This document shows positions 22,531 to 30,770 of a stretch of DNA of 37,627 nt, piece after piece. The position numbers were made by a program, and so were the translations under genes. How positions within the stretch are numbered: the first letter of the stretch is position 1; each line of letters opens with the position of its first letter. Source of the stretch: Oscillospiraceae bacterium (GTDB taxonomy: Bacteria > Bacillota > Clostridia > Oscillospirales > Acutalibacteraceae); contig SVPL01000021.1 of the NCBI GenBank assembly GCA_015065925.1, positions 1 through 37,627 of the forward strand. The letters run 5' to 3'. Under the pieces are notes generated by a model. It worked only from the letters and a program-made list of their open reading frames with translations, was not told where the DNA came from and made no database searches.

Positions 22531-23247
22531 ATGAAGATGAAGCCTATAACCTATTATAGATCTAAAAGTTATTATGATGAAAAAAATGTGGAGCCGGCAA
22601 ACAGAACCGTTCCTTTTGCGGTTATCGAATCATATAAAGCTATAAGAACCAATCTTATGTTTTTACTTTCTCAAACCCGCAGTCACACCTTTGAAATTTC
22701 CAGTTCTCTACCAGCTGAGGGTAAATCCTCTTGTGCGGTTAACCTCGCCATTGCCTTTTCGCAGCTTGGAAATAAAATTTTGCTTATAGATGCTGACCTT
22801 AGAAAGCCTTCTGTTTACCGTAAACTCCGTTTGCAAAATTCTAAAGGACTTAGCTCGGTTTTGGTTGATTTCTGTACCTTCTCTGAAGCGGTTATGCAAA
22901 TCAATTCTAACTTTGATGTATTACTTTCAGGACCTATTCCACCCAATCCTTCGGAGCTTTTGGGCTCAGAGCAAATGACTCGTTTGCTTGAATCCATTAA
23001 GGATAAGTATGATTATATTATTATAGATACTCCACCCGTAAATATTGTTTCGGATGCCGTTGTTTTGGCAGCCAAAACCGAAGGCATTGTTATGGTTGTT
23101 CAGGATAGAAAAACAACCCACGATGAATTCAAAAAGGCAGTTTCTTCTCTTAGCTTCGCTGATGCTCGTTTGCTTGGTGTAGTTCTTAACAGTAGTTCGG
23201 AAAAAAGCGCAAAATATCCAACAAAATCACAACGCTATCAATACTAG
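22531..23247 (+). CDS. CpsD-type bacterial tyrosine autokinase (BY-kinase)
   Basis: This 238-aa cytoplasmic ATPase of the BY-kinase family (CpsD/CapB/YwqD) autophosphorylates when bound to its membrane modulator. Visible motifs are Walker A SSLPAEGKSS (about 57-66), Walker A' ILLIDADLRKP (about 88-98) and Walker B YIIIDTPP (about 163-170). The C-terminus carries the expected tyrosine cluster (YPTKSQRYQY, three Tyr in the last ten residues). Its ribosome binding site lies at the end of the preceding gene, which indicates translational coupling. The phosphatase that would reverse the reaction is encoded next. Confidence 0.92.
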   Translation: MKMKPITYYRSKSYYDEKNVEPANRTVPFAVIESYKAIRTNLMFLLSQTRSHTFEISSSLPAEGKSSCAVNLAIAFSQLGNKILLIDADLRKPSVYRKLRLQNSKGLSSVLVDFCTFSEAVMQINSNFDVLLSGPIPPNPSELLGSEQMTRLLESIKDKYDYIIIDTPPVNIVSDAVVLAAKTEGIVMVVQDRKTTHDEFKKAVSSLSFADARLLGVVLNSSSEKSAKYPTKSQRYQY

Positions 23248-23256
23248 TATTATATT

Positions 23257-23970
23257 ATGTTTACCGATATTCACACACATATACTACACAATATTGATGA
23301 TGGCCCTGAAAATTTTGAACAATCGCTAGAGCTTTTGAAGGAAGCTGTTAAAAATGGGTGCACAAAATTAATTGCTACACCACATTTTTACGCAGAAAGA
23401 CATTCTCTTGCACAGCGACTTAGTATCGCGGAGGAAAGATGTGCTCAGCTTAAGAATTATATAGCAGAAAATCAAGTTCCCGTTTCTTTTTTGCAGGGAT
23501 TTGAGGTTAGATATTTTGATGGCATTTCGCGTATTGATTCATTGAATAAGCTATGCATTAATGGTTCTAAGGTTGTTTTGCTGGAGCTAGAGCCTCTGCC
23601 TTTTACCGACAAGGTAATTGATGAAATTTTAGATTTGAATTATTTTGGGTATACTGTTATTCTTGCTCATATTGAGCGTTATGCCAAAATATCGGGCTTT
23701 AAGGCTATAAAGCGACTTATTGCCGAGGGTAATGCAGTTGCTCAGTGCAATGCCTCAGCGTTTGTATCAGGCTCATTTCAAAGACCTGCCTTGCGCCTTA
23801 TGAAGGAGGGCATAGTTTCACTCATTGCAAGTGATATGCATTCCTTGGAGCTTCGTCCGCCTAATTTGCACAAGGCGTATGATTTTATAGAAAAGAAATT
23901 CGGTACAACTGTAAAAAACAGATTGCTTCGTAATGCAGATGAAATGTTTAATGTATGTTTAAAAAAATAG
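23257..23970 (+). CDS. CpsB/YwqE-type tyrosine phosphatase (PHP family)
   Basis: This 237-aa metal-dependent phosphatase of the PHP family removes phosphate from the CpsD tyrosine cluster. Metal-binding motifs are plain: TDIHTHIL at residues 3-10, TPHF (about 41-44), HIER near 137-140 and SDMHS (about 190-194). Length is close to CpsB. It follows the kinase gene by 9 bp. Oddly, no purine-rich ribosome binding site is visible before ATG 23257, so translation may depend on the preceding gene. Confidence 0.9.
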   Translation: MFTDIHTHILHNIDDGPENFEQSLELLKEAVKNGCTKLIATPHFYAERHSLAQRLSIAEERCAQLKNYIAENQVPVSFLQGFEVRYFDGISRIDSLNKLCINGSKVVLLELEPLPFTDKVIDEILDLNYFGYTVILAHIERYAKISGFKAIKRLIAEGNAVAQCNASAFVSGSFQRPALRLMKEGIVSLIASDMHSLELRPPNLHKAYDFIEKKFGTTVKNRLLRNADEMFNVCLKK

Positions 23971-23987
23971 AGGAAGGGTGAAAAAAG

Positions 23988-25862
23988 TTGAAATTACGCA
24001 TAAAATCTCTTAGAATACCTGTAATAATTATTGTGGATATGCTTTTAATGACCCTTTCTTTTTTTGTTAACTATAGCTTTTTGTCACAAAAGGATAATGT
24101 TGTGCATCAGTCTTCTGATATAGTTTTGTCGGTAGTTAGCTATGTTTTAATAACAACATTATCTTTATTTTTGTTTGGAGCATTCAAAAGAAAAAATTTA
24201 GAAAAAACAACCGACATTGTGTTCAGAGTTTTCCTTTCGGTTGTAGTTTCGCAAACAGTAAGCGCCTTGTTATTTGTTTTTTGCCCTGTTTATAAAATAA
24301 ATTTTGGACTTGGAATGTTTAATACAGGTGTAATTACAGCTATTCTGATTTTGGTTTGTCATATATTGCAGAATGTTTTTAGAGGATATTATTTAAAAAA
24401 TCTTTCGGCAAATCCTGCAGGTATTCCAACACTTATAATCGGCGCAGGCTTTACGGGAAAAATGGTTTATCACGAGCTTATTTCAGAAGCAAATACTGAT
24501 CTTACTCCCGTTTGCTTTGTAGATGATAATAAAGATATAATTTCAACTAAAATTTTTGGCCTTAATGTGTATGGCCCTGTTATGCTTTTACCCCAGCTTT
24601 GTGAAAAGCATAATATCGGAATGATAATTTTTGCAATTCCTTCTTGTCCACCCGACCAAAGGGAACGAATTTTATCTATTTGCAACAGCACCGGCTGTGA
24701 TATAAGAATAATCCCATCGGTAGGCGAGCTTAAGCACGGTACGGCATTTTTTAAGCAGGCGCGTACCATTAATGTTGAGCAGCTTTTGGGCAGAGATGTT
24801 ATAAGCATTGAAAACGGTAGGGTGTCTGAAACTGTTTATAATAAGGTTTGCCTTGTAACGGGCGGCGGTGGTTCAATTGGATCGGAGCTTTGCCGTCAAA
24901 TCATTGCCATGCGACCTGAAAAGATTGTAATAGTTGATATCTATGAAAATAATGCTTATGATATTCAGCAAGAGCTTATTCGCCAAGGCTTTGGAGATAG
25001 GGTGTTTGTGGAAATTGCATCTGTCCGCGATAAGGAAAAAATGCGTATTCTTTTTGAAAAATATAAGTTTGATATCATTTTCCACGCTGCGGCTCATAAG
25101 CATGTACCCCTTATGGAAACCAATCCCGAAGAGGCTATAAAAAATAATGTTATGGGTACATATAACATTGCTCATCTTGCACATAAATATAATGTTAAAA
25201 AAATGGTGCTTATTTCTACCGATAAGGCAGTAAATCCCACAAATGTTATGGGTGCAAGCAAGCGTGTTTGCGAAATGGTTATGCAGTATATGTCCCAGAC
25301 CTATTCAAACACCAAATACACTTCGGTGCGTTTCGGTAATGTTTTGGGCTCTAACGGTTCGGTTATACCGCTTTTTACAAAGCAAATAGAAGCAGGCGGT
25401 CCCGTAACGGTTACCCATCCTGAAATCATACGCTATTTTATGACCATTCCCGAGGCGGTTTCTTTGGTGCTTGAGGCGGCAACAATGTCGGTAGGCGGTG
25501 AAACCTTTGTTTTGGATATGGGGCAGCCCGTTAAAATTGTAACCCTTGCCGAAAACCTTATAAAAATGTATGGTTATGAACCGTATAAAGATATGCAGAT
25601 TGAGTTCTGTGGATTAAGACAAGGCGAAAAGCTTTATGAAGAGCTTTTGTTAAGCACTGAGAATCTTAAGAAAACCTATAATAAGAAGATTTTTATTATG
25701 GATCAGCAGAATATAGAATGTGATGTGTTTAAGGAAAAAATGGAGGCTCTTTTCAACTTGGCATCGGAAAATAATTCTGATTCTACTATTGATATATTGC
25801 ATACCATTGTTCCCGAGTTTAAAACTCCCGAAGAGGTAAATACAGCAATAATTAAACATTAA
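23988..25862 (+). CDS. Membrane-bound nucleotide-sugar 4,6-dehydratase (CapD/WbpM-like)
   Basis: This 624-aa protein has four N-terminal membrane segments (about 8-125), a CoA-binding-like Rossmann domain (about 140-260, with LIIGAGFTGKMVY) and a second Rossmann dehydratase domain (about 285-600) beginning TGGGGSIGSE. The catalytic stretch STDKAVNPTNVMGASKR has Met in place of the usual SDR tyrosine, as in WbpM and large CapD enzymes. These convert UDP-GlcNAc to the 4-keto-6-deoxy sugar that starts bacillosamine, QuiNAc or FucNAc synthesis. The start is TTG 23988 after AGGAAGGG. It is the last gene of the operon; no glycosyltransferase or Wzx/Wzy follows. Confidence 0.9.
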   Translation: MKLRIKSLRIPVIIIVDMLLMTLSFFVNYSFLSQKDNVVHQSSDIVLSVVSYVLITTLSLFLFGAFKRKNLEKTTDIVFRVFLSVVVSQTVSALLFVFCPVYKINFGLGMFNTGVITAILILVCHILQNVFRGYYLKNLSANPAGIPTLIIGAGFTGKMVYHELISEANTDLTPVCFVDDNKDIISTKIFGLNVYGPVMLLPQLCEKHNIGMIIFAIPSCPPDQRERILSICNSTGCDIRIIPSVGELKHGTAFFKQARTINVEQLLGRDVISIENGRVSETVYNKVCLVTGGGGSIGSELCRQIIAMRPEKIVIVDIYENNAYDIQQELIRQGFGDRVFVEIASVRDKEKMRILFEKYKFDIIFHAAAHKHVPLMETNPEEAIKNNVMGTYNIAHLAHKYNVKKMVLISTDKAVNPTNVMGASKRVCEMVMQYMSQTYSNTKYTSVRFGNVLGSNGSVIPLFTKQIEAGGPVTVTHPEIIRYFMTIPEAVSLVLEAATMSVGGETFVLDMGQPVKIVTLAENLIKMYGYEPYKDMQIEFCGLRQGEKLYEELLLSTENLKKTYNKKIFIMDQQNIECDVFKEKMEALFNLASENNSDSTIDILHTIVPEFKTPEEVNTAIIKH

Positions 25863-25878
25863 TATGCTCGGTTGTTTG

Positions 25879-25908
25879 CGCGGTTACTAAGCGGTAACCG
25901 CGTTTTTT
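25879..25908 (+). terminator. Terminator of the capsule-regulation operon
   Basis: A perfect 9-bp GC-rich stem (CGCGGTTAC 25879-25887 with GTAACCGCG 25894-25902) with a 6-nt loop is followed by TTTTTT (25903-25908). Confidence 0.93.
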
Positions 25909-25939
25909 AATCGAATGTTTCGACTTAATCTGAGCAATA

Positions 25940-25968
25940 TTGACAATATAAAAGCCATATGATATTAT
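25940..25968 (+). promoter_or_regulatory. Promoter of the three-gene ATPase cassette
   Basis: TTGACA (25940-25945), a 17-bp spacer and TATTAT (25963-25968) form a near-consensus promoter. It begins 32 bp after the preceding terminator, so the cassette is an independent unit. It lies about 52 bp before the first start codon. Confidence 0.75.
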
Positions 25969-26020
25969 AATATTATCTCATATATTTAGTACAATTTATT
26001 GTAAAGGATTGTTAAATAAA

Positions 26021-26878
26021 ATGAATACTTATTATGACCAATTAATGAAATTTAAGGGTGCAGAAGAATTGCAGGAGCTTATTAAGAGGTGGGAAATTCT
26101 TTCTGAAAATATTAACAAAAGGTCATTTGACGCTCCGATTATTTTGCCCGACCTTTTTATATATACAAAACCCGGTTATGGTAATACAAATCTTATAAAC
26201 CTGCTTGCAGAATATTTAGATTCAAAGAAAAATTTAATGAGTTTTTACGGTGATGTGAAGTTCTTTGAATTTAAACTTGAATACTGCAAACCGAGTGACA
26301 AATTCCAAGACCTTTACCGTCTTATTGATTCGGTAGAGGCTGCTGCGGGTTTTCGCAATGAGTTCAAAGGCATAATTCGTATTAATGTTGATGAGTGGGT
26401 TGGACACCATAAGGAAAAGCACTTTTTGGATTTTTTACAATTCCTTCAAATTAATACAGCCTATTGGTTGGTTTTATTAACCATTTCAAATCATACGGAA
26501 AACGAAGAAACCAAGGATATGGAAGGCGTTGTAAGTATGTATCTTAGAATTGAAAAGATAACACTTCATATGCCAAGCGATGTTGAGCTTATAGAATACG
26601 CCTCTCAGCATTTGGCAAAATACGGCCTTGAGTTAGATGAAAGTGCCAAAAAGCTGTTAACCGAATCAATTTCACTTTTGCGCAATAACAAATATTTTTA
26701 CGGACTCCATACAATTACGGATTTGTGTAACGATATAGTATATTCAGTATTTTCAAAATCAACTAATGTTAATAATGTAATAAAAGCTGATATGTTAACA
26801 GATTTTTCGGCTGAAAGCGATTACATTAAAAGAACGGTTGCTAAAATCAAAAAAACTATGACATTAGGATTTGTTTAA
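26021..26878 (+). CDS. AAA/STAND-like protein with degenerate P-loop (cassette gene 1)
   Basis: This 285-aa soluble protein starts at ATG 26021, which follows AAAGGA; the open frame begins at a TTG overlapping that site. The segment LFIYTKPGYGNTNLINLLAEYL reads like a AAA Walker A in which the catalytic Lys is Asn (PGYGNT, N55-T56). GIIRINVDEW (about 117-126) resembles Walker B, and LLTISNH (about 148-154) resembles a sensor strand. The C-terminal part (about 180-250), with YASQHLAKYGLELDESA, looks like a helical AAA lid. ATP hydrolysis may therefore be lost. It is first of three genes with 20- and 24-bp gaps; no family function is known to me. Confidence 0.6.
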   Translation: MNTYYDQLMKFKGAEELQELIKRWEILSENINKRSFDAPIILPDLFIYTKPGYGNTNLINLLAEYLDSKKNLMSFYGDVKFFEFKLEYCKPSDKFQDLYRLIDSVEAAAGFRNEFKGIIRINVDEWVGHHKEKHFLDFLQFLQINTAYWLVLLTISNHTENEETKDMEGVVSMYLRIEKITLHMPSDVELIEYASQHLAKYGLELDESAKKLLTESISLLRNNKYFYGLHTITDLCNDIVYSVFSKSTNVNNVIKADMLTDFSAESDYIKRTVAKIKKTMTLGFV

Positions 26879-26898
26879 AGGAATGAGGAGAATTTATT

Positions 26899-28362
26899 AT
26901 GCAGTACAAGCTTGGAAAATACCAAAGTATAAATCAGGAAACCCGATGGGCTACTGTAGAAGAAATTAAGCGTTCCTCTACATATATAAATTTGCATAGT
27001 GAGAATTATCCTACTGCGGGCATACCGATTATGTCCGACGGTCACGAGGCATATGTTGACGGTGCCGATACTCATACACTTATTTTTGGCGCAACAGGTT
27101 CTAAAAAAACAAGACTTTTTTGTATGCCTATTCTTAATTATTTTGTAAAGGCGGGGGAGTCTTTTGTTGCAACCGATCCCAAGGGTGAGCTTTATGCCAG
27201 AACATCGGGTATAGCCAGAGCAAACGGCTACAAAACCGTTGTGCTTAATTTTCGTGATATTGGTATGGGGGATATGTGGAATCCCCTTTACATTCCATAT
27301 GAGATGTATCATAACGGTCAAAGAGAATTGGCAATTTCAATGCTCAATGACTTTGTAAGAACAATTGCATCCCCTCAGCTTGAAAATACAAAGGATGTTT
27401 TTTGGCCTGAAATGGCGTGTTCACTGGCATTGGCAAATTTACTTCTTTTAATGGAGGCAGGTAAGCCTGAGGAGGTTAATGTTTCCAGTCTTGCGGCTCT
27501 TTGTACAAATGCCGCTTCCGAAAAGCTTAAAAAGCTTAGCGAAAATATGAGAATGGATACTATTGCGGGACTTAATTATAAAAATATATTCACAAGTGCT
27601 GAAAAAACCTTGCAGAGTATTATGGTTTCGCTTTTTGGTATGATTAGAATATTTACAACGCAAAAAAATCTCACCAATATGCTTTCGGGCAATACAGTAG
27701 ATATTTCAAATTTCGGGCAGGAAAAAACTGCTGTATATTTGATTATTCCCGATGAAAAAAGCACATATCATTTTCTTATAACTACCTTTATTAAGCAGGC
27801 TTACGAGGTTTTAATAGCCGAAGCACAAAAAACGGCAGACCGTCAGCTTCCCGTACGCGTTAATTTTGTGTTGGATGAATTTTGCAATCTGCCGCAAATT
27901 CCCGATATGCCTTCTATGATTTCAGCTGCCAGAAGCCGTAATATGCGGTATTTTCTTGTTGCGCAAAGCTTGCATCAACTAAAATCTCGTTATGGGGAGG
28001 ATGCGAATACAATTAAAGGCAACTGTGATAACTGGGTATTTTTAACCTCCAAGGAACTGGAATTGCTTGAGGAAATAAGTGCTCTTTGCGGTTCTTATTG
28101 CTCTCCGGGGGGTGTAAATCGCAGACTCATTTCTGTTTCAGAGCTTCAAAGACTTGATAAAGCCAAAGGCGAGGCGTTAATTATGCATTCGCGTCAATAT
28201 CCCGTTATTTCCGAGATTGCAGATATTGATGATTATGAAATGTTCAAGGGATATGAAACAATACAGCTGTCAAACTATGAAATGCCTGAGGCTGAAATGT
28301 TTGATTTGGAGCAGTTTTATCGTGATGTTATTAATGAAATCAGACCGTTGCCATTTTCTTAA
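26899..28362 (+). CDS. VirD4/TraG-like ATPase lacking its membrane anchor (cassette gene 2)
   Basis: This 487-aa protein is related to type IV secretion coupling ATPases (T4SS-DNA_transf). It begins directly at the segment that follows the membrane helices in TraG proteins (TRWATVEEIKRS). Then come a Walker A with a Gly-to-Lys change (GATGSKKT, residues 64-71; catalytic K70 kept), FVATDPKGELYARTSG, DMWNPL, and Walker B VNFVLDEFCNLPQI (D326-E327) followed by SAARSRNMRYFLVAQSLHQL. No hydrophobic N-terminal segment is present, so it should be cytosolic. No relaxase, VirB4, VirB6 or other transfer gene is near. ATG 26899 follows GAGGAGA. It may form a hexameric ring that works on DNA or protein with its two neighbours. 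Confidence 0.82.
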   Translation: MQYKLGKYQSINQETRWATVEEIKRSSTYINLHSENYPTAGIPIMSDGHEAYVDGADTHTLIFGATGSKKTRLFCMPILNYFVKAGESFVATDPKGELYARTSGIARANGYKTVVLNFRDIGMGDMWNPLYIPYEMYHNGQRELAISMLNDFVRTIASPQLENTKDVFWPEMACSLALANLLLLMEAGKPEEVNVSSLAALCTNAASEKLKKLSENMRMDTIAGLNYKNIFTSAEKTLQSIMVSLFGMIRIFTTQKNLTNMLSGNTVDISNFGQEKTAVYLIIPDEKSTYHFLITTFIKQAYEVLIAEAQKTADRQLPVRVNFVLDEFCNLPQIPDMPSMISAARSRNMRYFLVAQSLHQLKSRYGEDANTIKGNCDNWVFLTSKELELLEEISALCGSYCSPGGVNRRLISVSELQRLDKAKGEALIMHSRQYPVISEIADIDDYEMFKGYETIQLSNYEMPEAEMFDLEQFYRDVINEIRPLPFS

Positions 28363-28386
28363 TACATACATTAAGGGGCTATAGAT

Positions 28387-29244
28387 ATGATAGACAGTAC
28401 GGGCAAAAAAATCGTTACCGAAAACGAAAATATTGATTTACCCTTTATGCTTAAGGAAATAGCTTTTTTTATGAAGGGCTTTAGGGCAGAAAGCAGTGAA
28501 CAAAAGGCTCTTACCATTGCAAAGTCTATAAACACTTATATAAAGGCAAAGGGCAAAATAAAGGATGTAGTTGAAGTCTTTGAAGAATTAGAGGGCTACA
28601 TAACCGTAACTTCAAGCGAGGATTTTGCTTGGGAGATGGTATATATCCGCCGTGAAATTGCAAATTTTCACAAGCGTTTAATTATATTAAATAAATACGC
28701 CGAAAACATTTTTATCTGTGCAACCTATTTTGATAAAATCTGCGAAATCAGACCTACCTTATATAATTACGGCGCCAGGGTAAAAGAATATGTTTTGGCT
28801 GCCAACGCTTACACCGATGCATCTCTTTTTCAAAAAGCGGATGAGGTATACGAAATTGCCCAAAATAGATTTTTTTCAATAGAAAAAGGCGAAGGCACAG
28901 GCTATTTTTCAGCAGGCTTAATACTTTTTTTCTATATGCATAATTACTATTTAAAGCCTCAGGTAAACAATAGGGAATTGGGATTTGAGGCTTTAAAAAA
29001 AGCGGCAAAATACGCTTTGGCTTTATATCAACTCGAAGCTAGCCGAACCAATCTTTCGGATTTAGTTATAATTTATAATAAATATGTTGATTTTGAACAG
29101 TTTTCCTTTTTAGATGAAAAGGAAAATTTAATAAGTATAGTTTCCTACCTTGAAAATCAACTTTTACTTACCACTTCGTTAAAGCTCGCTCTTAAAAAAT
29201 TCAAAAGTATTATCACCGCTAACTCTAATACAGAAAACAAATGA
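28387..29244 (+). CDS. Helical protein of unknown function (cassette gene 3)
   Basis: This 285-aa soluble protein looks all-alpha and has no membrane segment or signal peptide. Regularly spaced helices in the middle (about 120-220), with YVLAANAYTDASLFQKADEVYEIAQNRF and EALKKAAKYALALYQLE, resemble TPR-type repeats, which suggests a scaffold or adaptor. I recognise no family. ATG 28387 follows AAGGGG and lies 24 bp after the VirD4-like gene, so it belongs to the same transcript. No clear terminator follows; ArgR-like boxes begin within 5 bp of its stop, so read-through into the arginine operon is possible. Confidence 0.55.
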   Translation: MIDSTGKKIVTENENIDLPFMLKEIAFFMKGFRAESSEQKALTIAKSINTYIKAKGKIKDVVEVFEELEGYITVTSSEDFAWEMVYIRREIANFHKRLIILNKYAENIFICATYFDKICEIRPTLYNYGARVKEYVLAANAYTDASLFQKADEVYEIAQNRFFSIEKGEGTGYFSAGLILFFYMHNYYLKPQVNNRELGFEALKKAAKYALALYQLEASRTNLSDLVIIYNKYVDFEQFSFLDEKENLISIVSYLENQLLLTTSLKLALKKFKSIITANSNTENK

Positions 29245-29248
29245 TTTT

Positions 29249-29284
29249 TGCATAAATATGCTACATATTCTGCATAAATATGCA
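29249..29284. promoter_or_regulatory. Tandem ArgR-like boxes
   Basis: Two palindromes, TGCATAAATATGC (29249-29261) and TGCATAAATATGCA (29271-29284), have centres about 22 bp apart, the two-turn spacing of ArgR operators. They resemble the known ARG box (TGAATAATTATTCA). They lie about 145 bp upstream of the argG promoter, and the intervening AT-rich stretch holds no gene. Confidence 0.6.
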
Positions 29285-29394
29285 AAAACATAAAAGTTGT
29301 TGTCAAAGTGTACAAAAAGGGCGAGTTTTTAGATTAAAAGCCTATATAATGTGGGATTTTTGAAAAAATTTACAAGGAAAATAATAAAAAAGGG

Positions 29395-29429
29395 TTGACA
29401 AATACTAAAAAATATTGCATAATTATACG
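29395..29429 (+). promoter_or_regulatory. argG promoter with ArgR-like box over the -10
   Basis: TTGACA (29395-29400), a 17-bp spacer and CATAAT (29418-29423) form the promoter. The palindrome-like TGCATAATTATACG (29416-29429) covers the -10 and resembles the two upstream boxes, so ArgR binding here would block RNA polymerase when arginine is plentiful. Confidence 0.75.
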
Positions 29430-29466
29430 CGTGATTTGAATAATCTTTCATTTGGAGGAATTTGAA

Positions 29467-30699
29467 ATGAATAAAAAGGATATTAAAAAGGTTGTATTAG
29501 CATATTCGGGTGGTTTGGATACCTCCATTATCATCCCTTGGCTTAAGGAAAATTACAATAACTGTGAGGTTATCGCTGTATCGGGTGATGTTGGTCAGGG
29601 CACCGAGCTTGACGGTCTTGAGGAAAAGGCTCTTGCTACAGGCGCATCCAAGCTTTACATTTTAGACCTTAAGCAGGAGTATGTTGAAGAGTATATTTGG
29701 CCCTGCCTTAAAGCCGGCGCAGAGTATGAGCAGTATTTACTTGGTACATCACATGCTCGTCCTTGTATTGCAAAGGGCCTTGCAGAAATTGCCATTAAAG
29801 AGGGTGCTGACGCCATCTGCCACGGCTGTACCGGTAAGGGTAATGATCAGGTTCGTTTTGAGCTTACCTTAAAGGCATTTGCTCCTGAAATGGCTATTAT
29901 TGCTCCTTGGAGAGAGTGGGATATTAAATCCAGAGAAGAGGAAATTGAGTATGCTGAGGCACACAACATTCCCCTTAAAATAAATCGTGAAACCAACTAT
30001 TCTAAGGATAAGAATGTTTGGCACTTATCACACGAAGGTCTTGATTTGGAGGATCCTGCAAACGAGCCTCTTTACAACAAAGAAGGATTTTTGGAGCTTG
30101 GTATTTCTCCCGAACAGGCTCCCGATGTTCCTACCTATGTAAACATTCACTTTGAAAAGGGTGTTCCCACCGCTATTGACGGTGTAGAAATGAACGGCCT
30201 TGAGATTGTAGAAAAGCTCAACGAGCTCGGCGGTGCAAACGGTGTAGGTCTTTTGGATATTGTTGAAAACCGTCTTGTTGGTATGAAGTCCAGAGGTGTT
30301 TATGAAACTCCCGGCGGTGCAATCCTCTATAAGGCTCACGAGCTTTTGGAAATGATTACTCTTGACCGCGAAACCTCTCATTATAAAAAACTTGTTGCTC
30401 AGAAATTCGGCGAGCTTGTTTATAACGGACTTTGGTTTACTCCCTTAAGAGAAGCTCTTTCTGCTTTTGTGGATGAAACACAAAAAACCGTTACAGGTGA
30501 TGTAAAGGTTAAGCTTTATAAAGGCAATATCATAAATGCAGGTGTTACTTCACCTTACACCCTTTATGATGAAAATGTTGCCTCCTTTGGTGATGACGGC
30601 GGTGCTTATGACCAAAAGGATTCTGCAGGCTTTATTAACCTCTTTGGTCTTTCCATTAAGGTTAAGGCGCTTTTAGATAAACAAAGAGGCGAAAACTAA
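29467..30699 (+). CDS. argG: Argininosuccinate synthase
   Basis: ArgG joins citrulline and aspartate with ATP to form argininosuccinate, the penultimate step of arginine synthesis. The 410-aa protein opens with the PP-loop [11 protein letters not shown] (about residues 10-20) and has [14 protein letters not shown] (about 114-127) and [17 protein letters not shown] (about 274-290). All are typical, and the length is full. ATG 29467 lies 6 nt after GGAGGA; the TTG at 29452 is rejected. First gene of the arginine operon, so it is directly under the ArgR-like control seen upstream. Confidence 0.97.
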   Translation: MNKKDIKKVVLAYSGGLDTSIIIPWLKENYNNCEVIAVSGDVGQGTELDGLEEKALATGASKLYILDLKQEYVEEYIWPCLKAGAEYEQYLLGTSHARPCIAKGLAEIAIKEGADAICHGCTGKGNDQVRFELTLKAFAPEMAIIAPWREWDIKSREEEIEYAEAHNIPLKINRETNYSKDKNVWHLSHEGLDLEDPANEPLYNKEGFLELGISPEQAPDVPTYVNIHFEKGVPTAIDGVEMNGLEIVEKLNELGGANGVGLLDIVENRLVGMKSRGVYETPGGAILYKAHELLEMITLDRETSHYKKLVAQKFGELVYNGLWFTPLREALSAFVDETQKTVTGDVKVKLYKGNIINAGVTSPYTLYDENVASFGDDGGAYDQKDSAGFINLFGLSIKVKALLDKQRGEN

Positions 30700-30715
30700 T
30701 TATTCGATTACTGTG

Positions 30716-30743
30716 CGACAAAGGGTAAAAACACCCTTTGTCG
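30716..30743 (+). other. Intercistronic hairpin between argG and argH
   Basis: An 11-bp perfect stem (CGACAAAGGGT 30716-30726 with ACCCTTTGTCG 30733-30743) has an AAAAAC loop and lies in the 71-bp gap. No T-run follows, so it is not a simple terminator. It may stabilise or process the mRNA, or lower expression downstream. Confidence 0.7.
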
Positions 30744-30770
30744 TGTTATGCTTTGAAGGAGAAAGATAAA

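Noticed and set aside
26021-29244. The VirD4-like cassette as part of an integrative conjugative element
   Set aside because: No relaxase, VirB4, integrase, excisionase, att repeats or transposase is visible on either side, and the flanks are ordinary chromosomal operons.
29249-29284. Tandem TGCATAAATATGC units as a CRISPR or iteron array
   Set aside because: There are only two copies, without regular spacers or a replication gene; position and spacing fit ArgR boxes.
29400-29466. T-box or other riboswitch in the argG leader
   Set aside because: The expected leader is only about 35 nt, too short for a T-box or known riboswitch, and no terminator-antiterminator pair is present.
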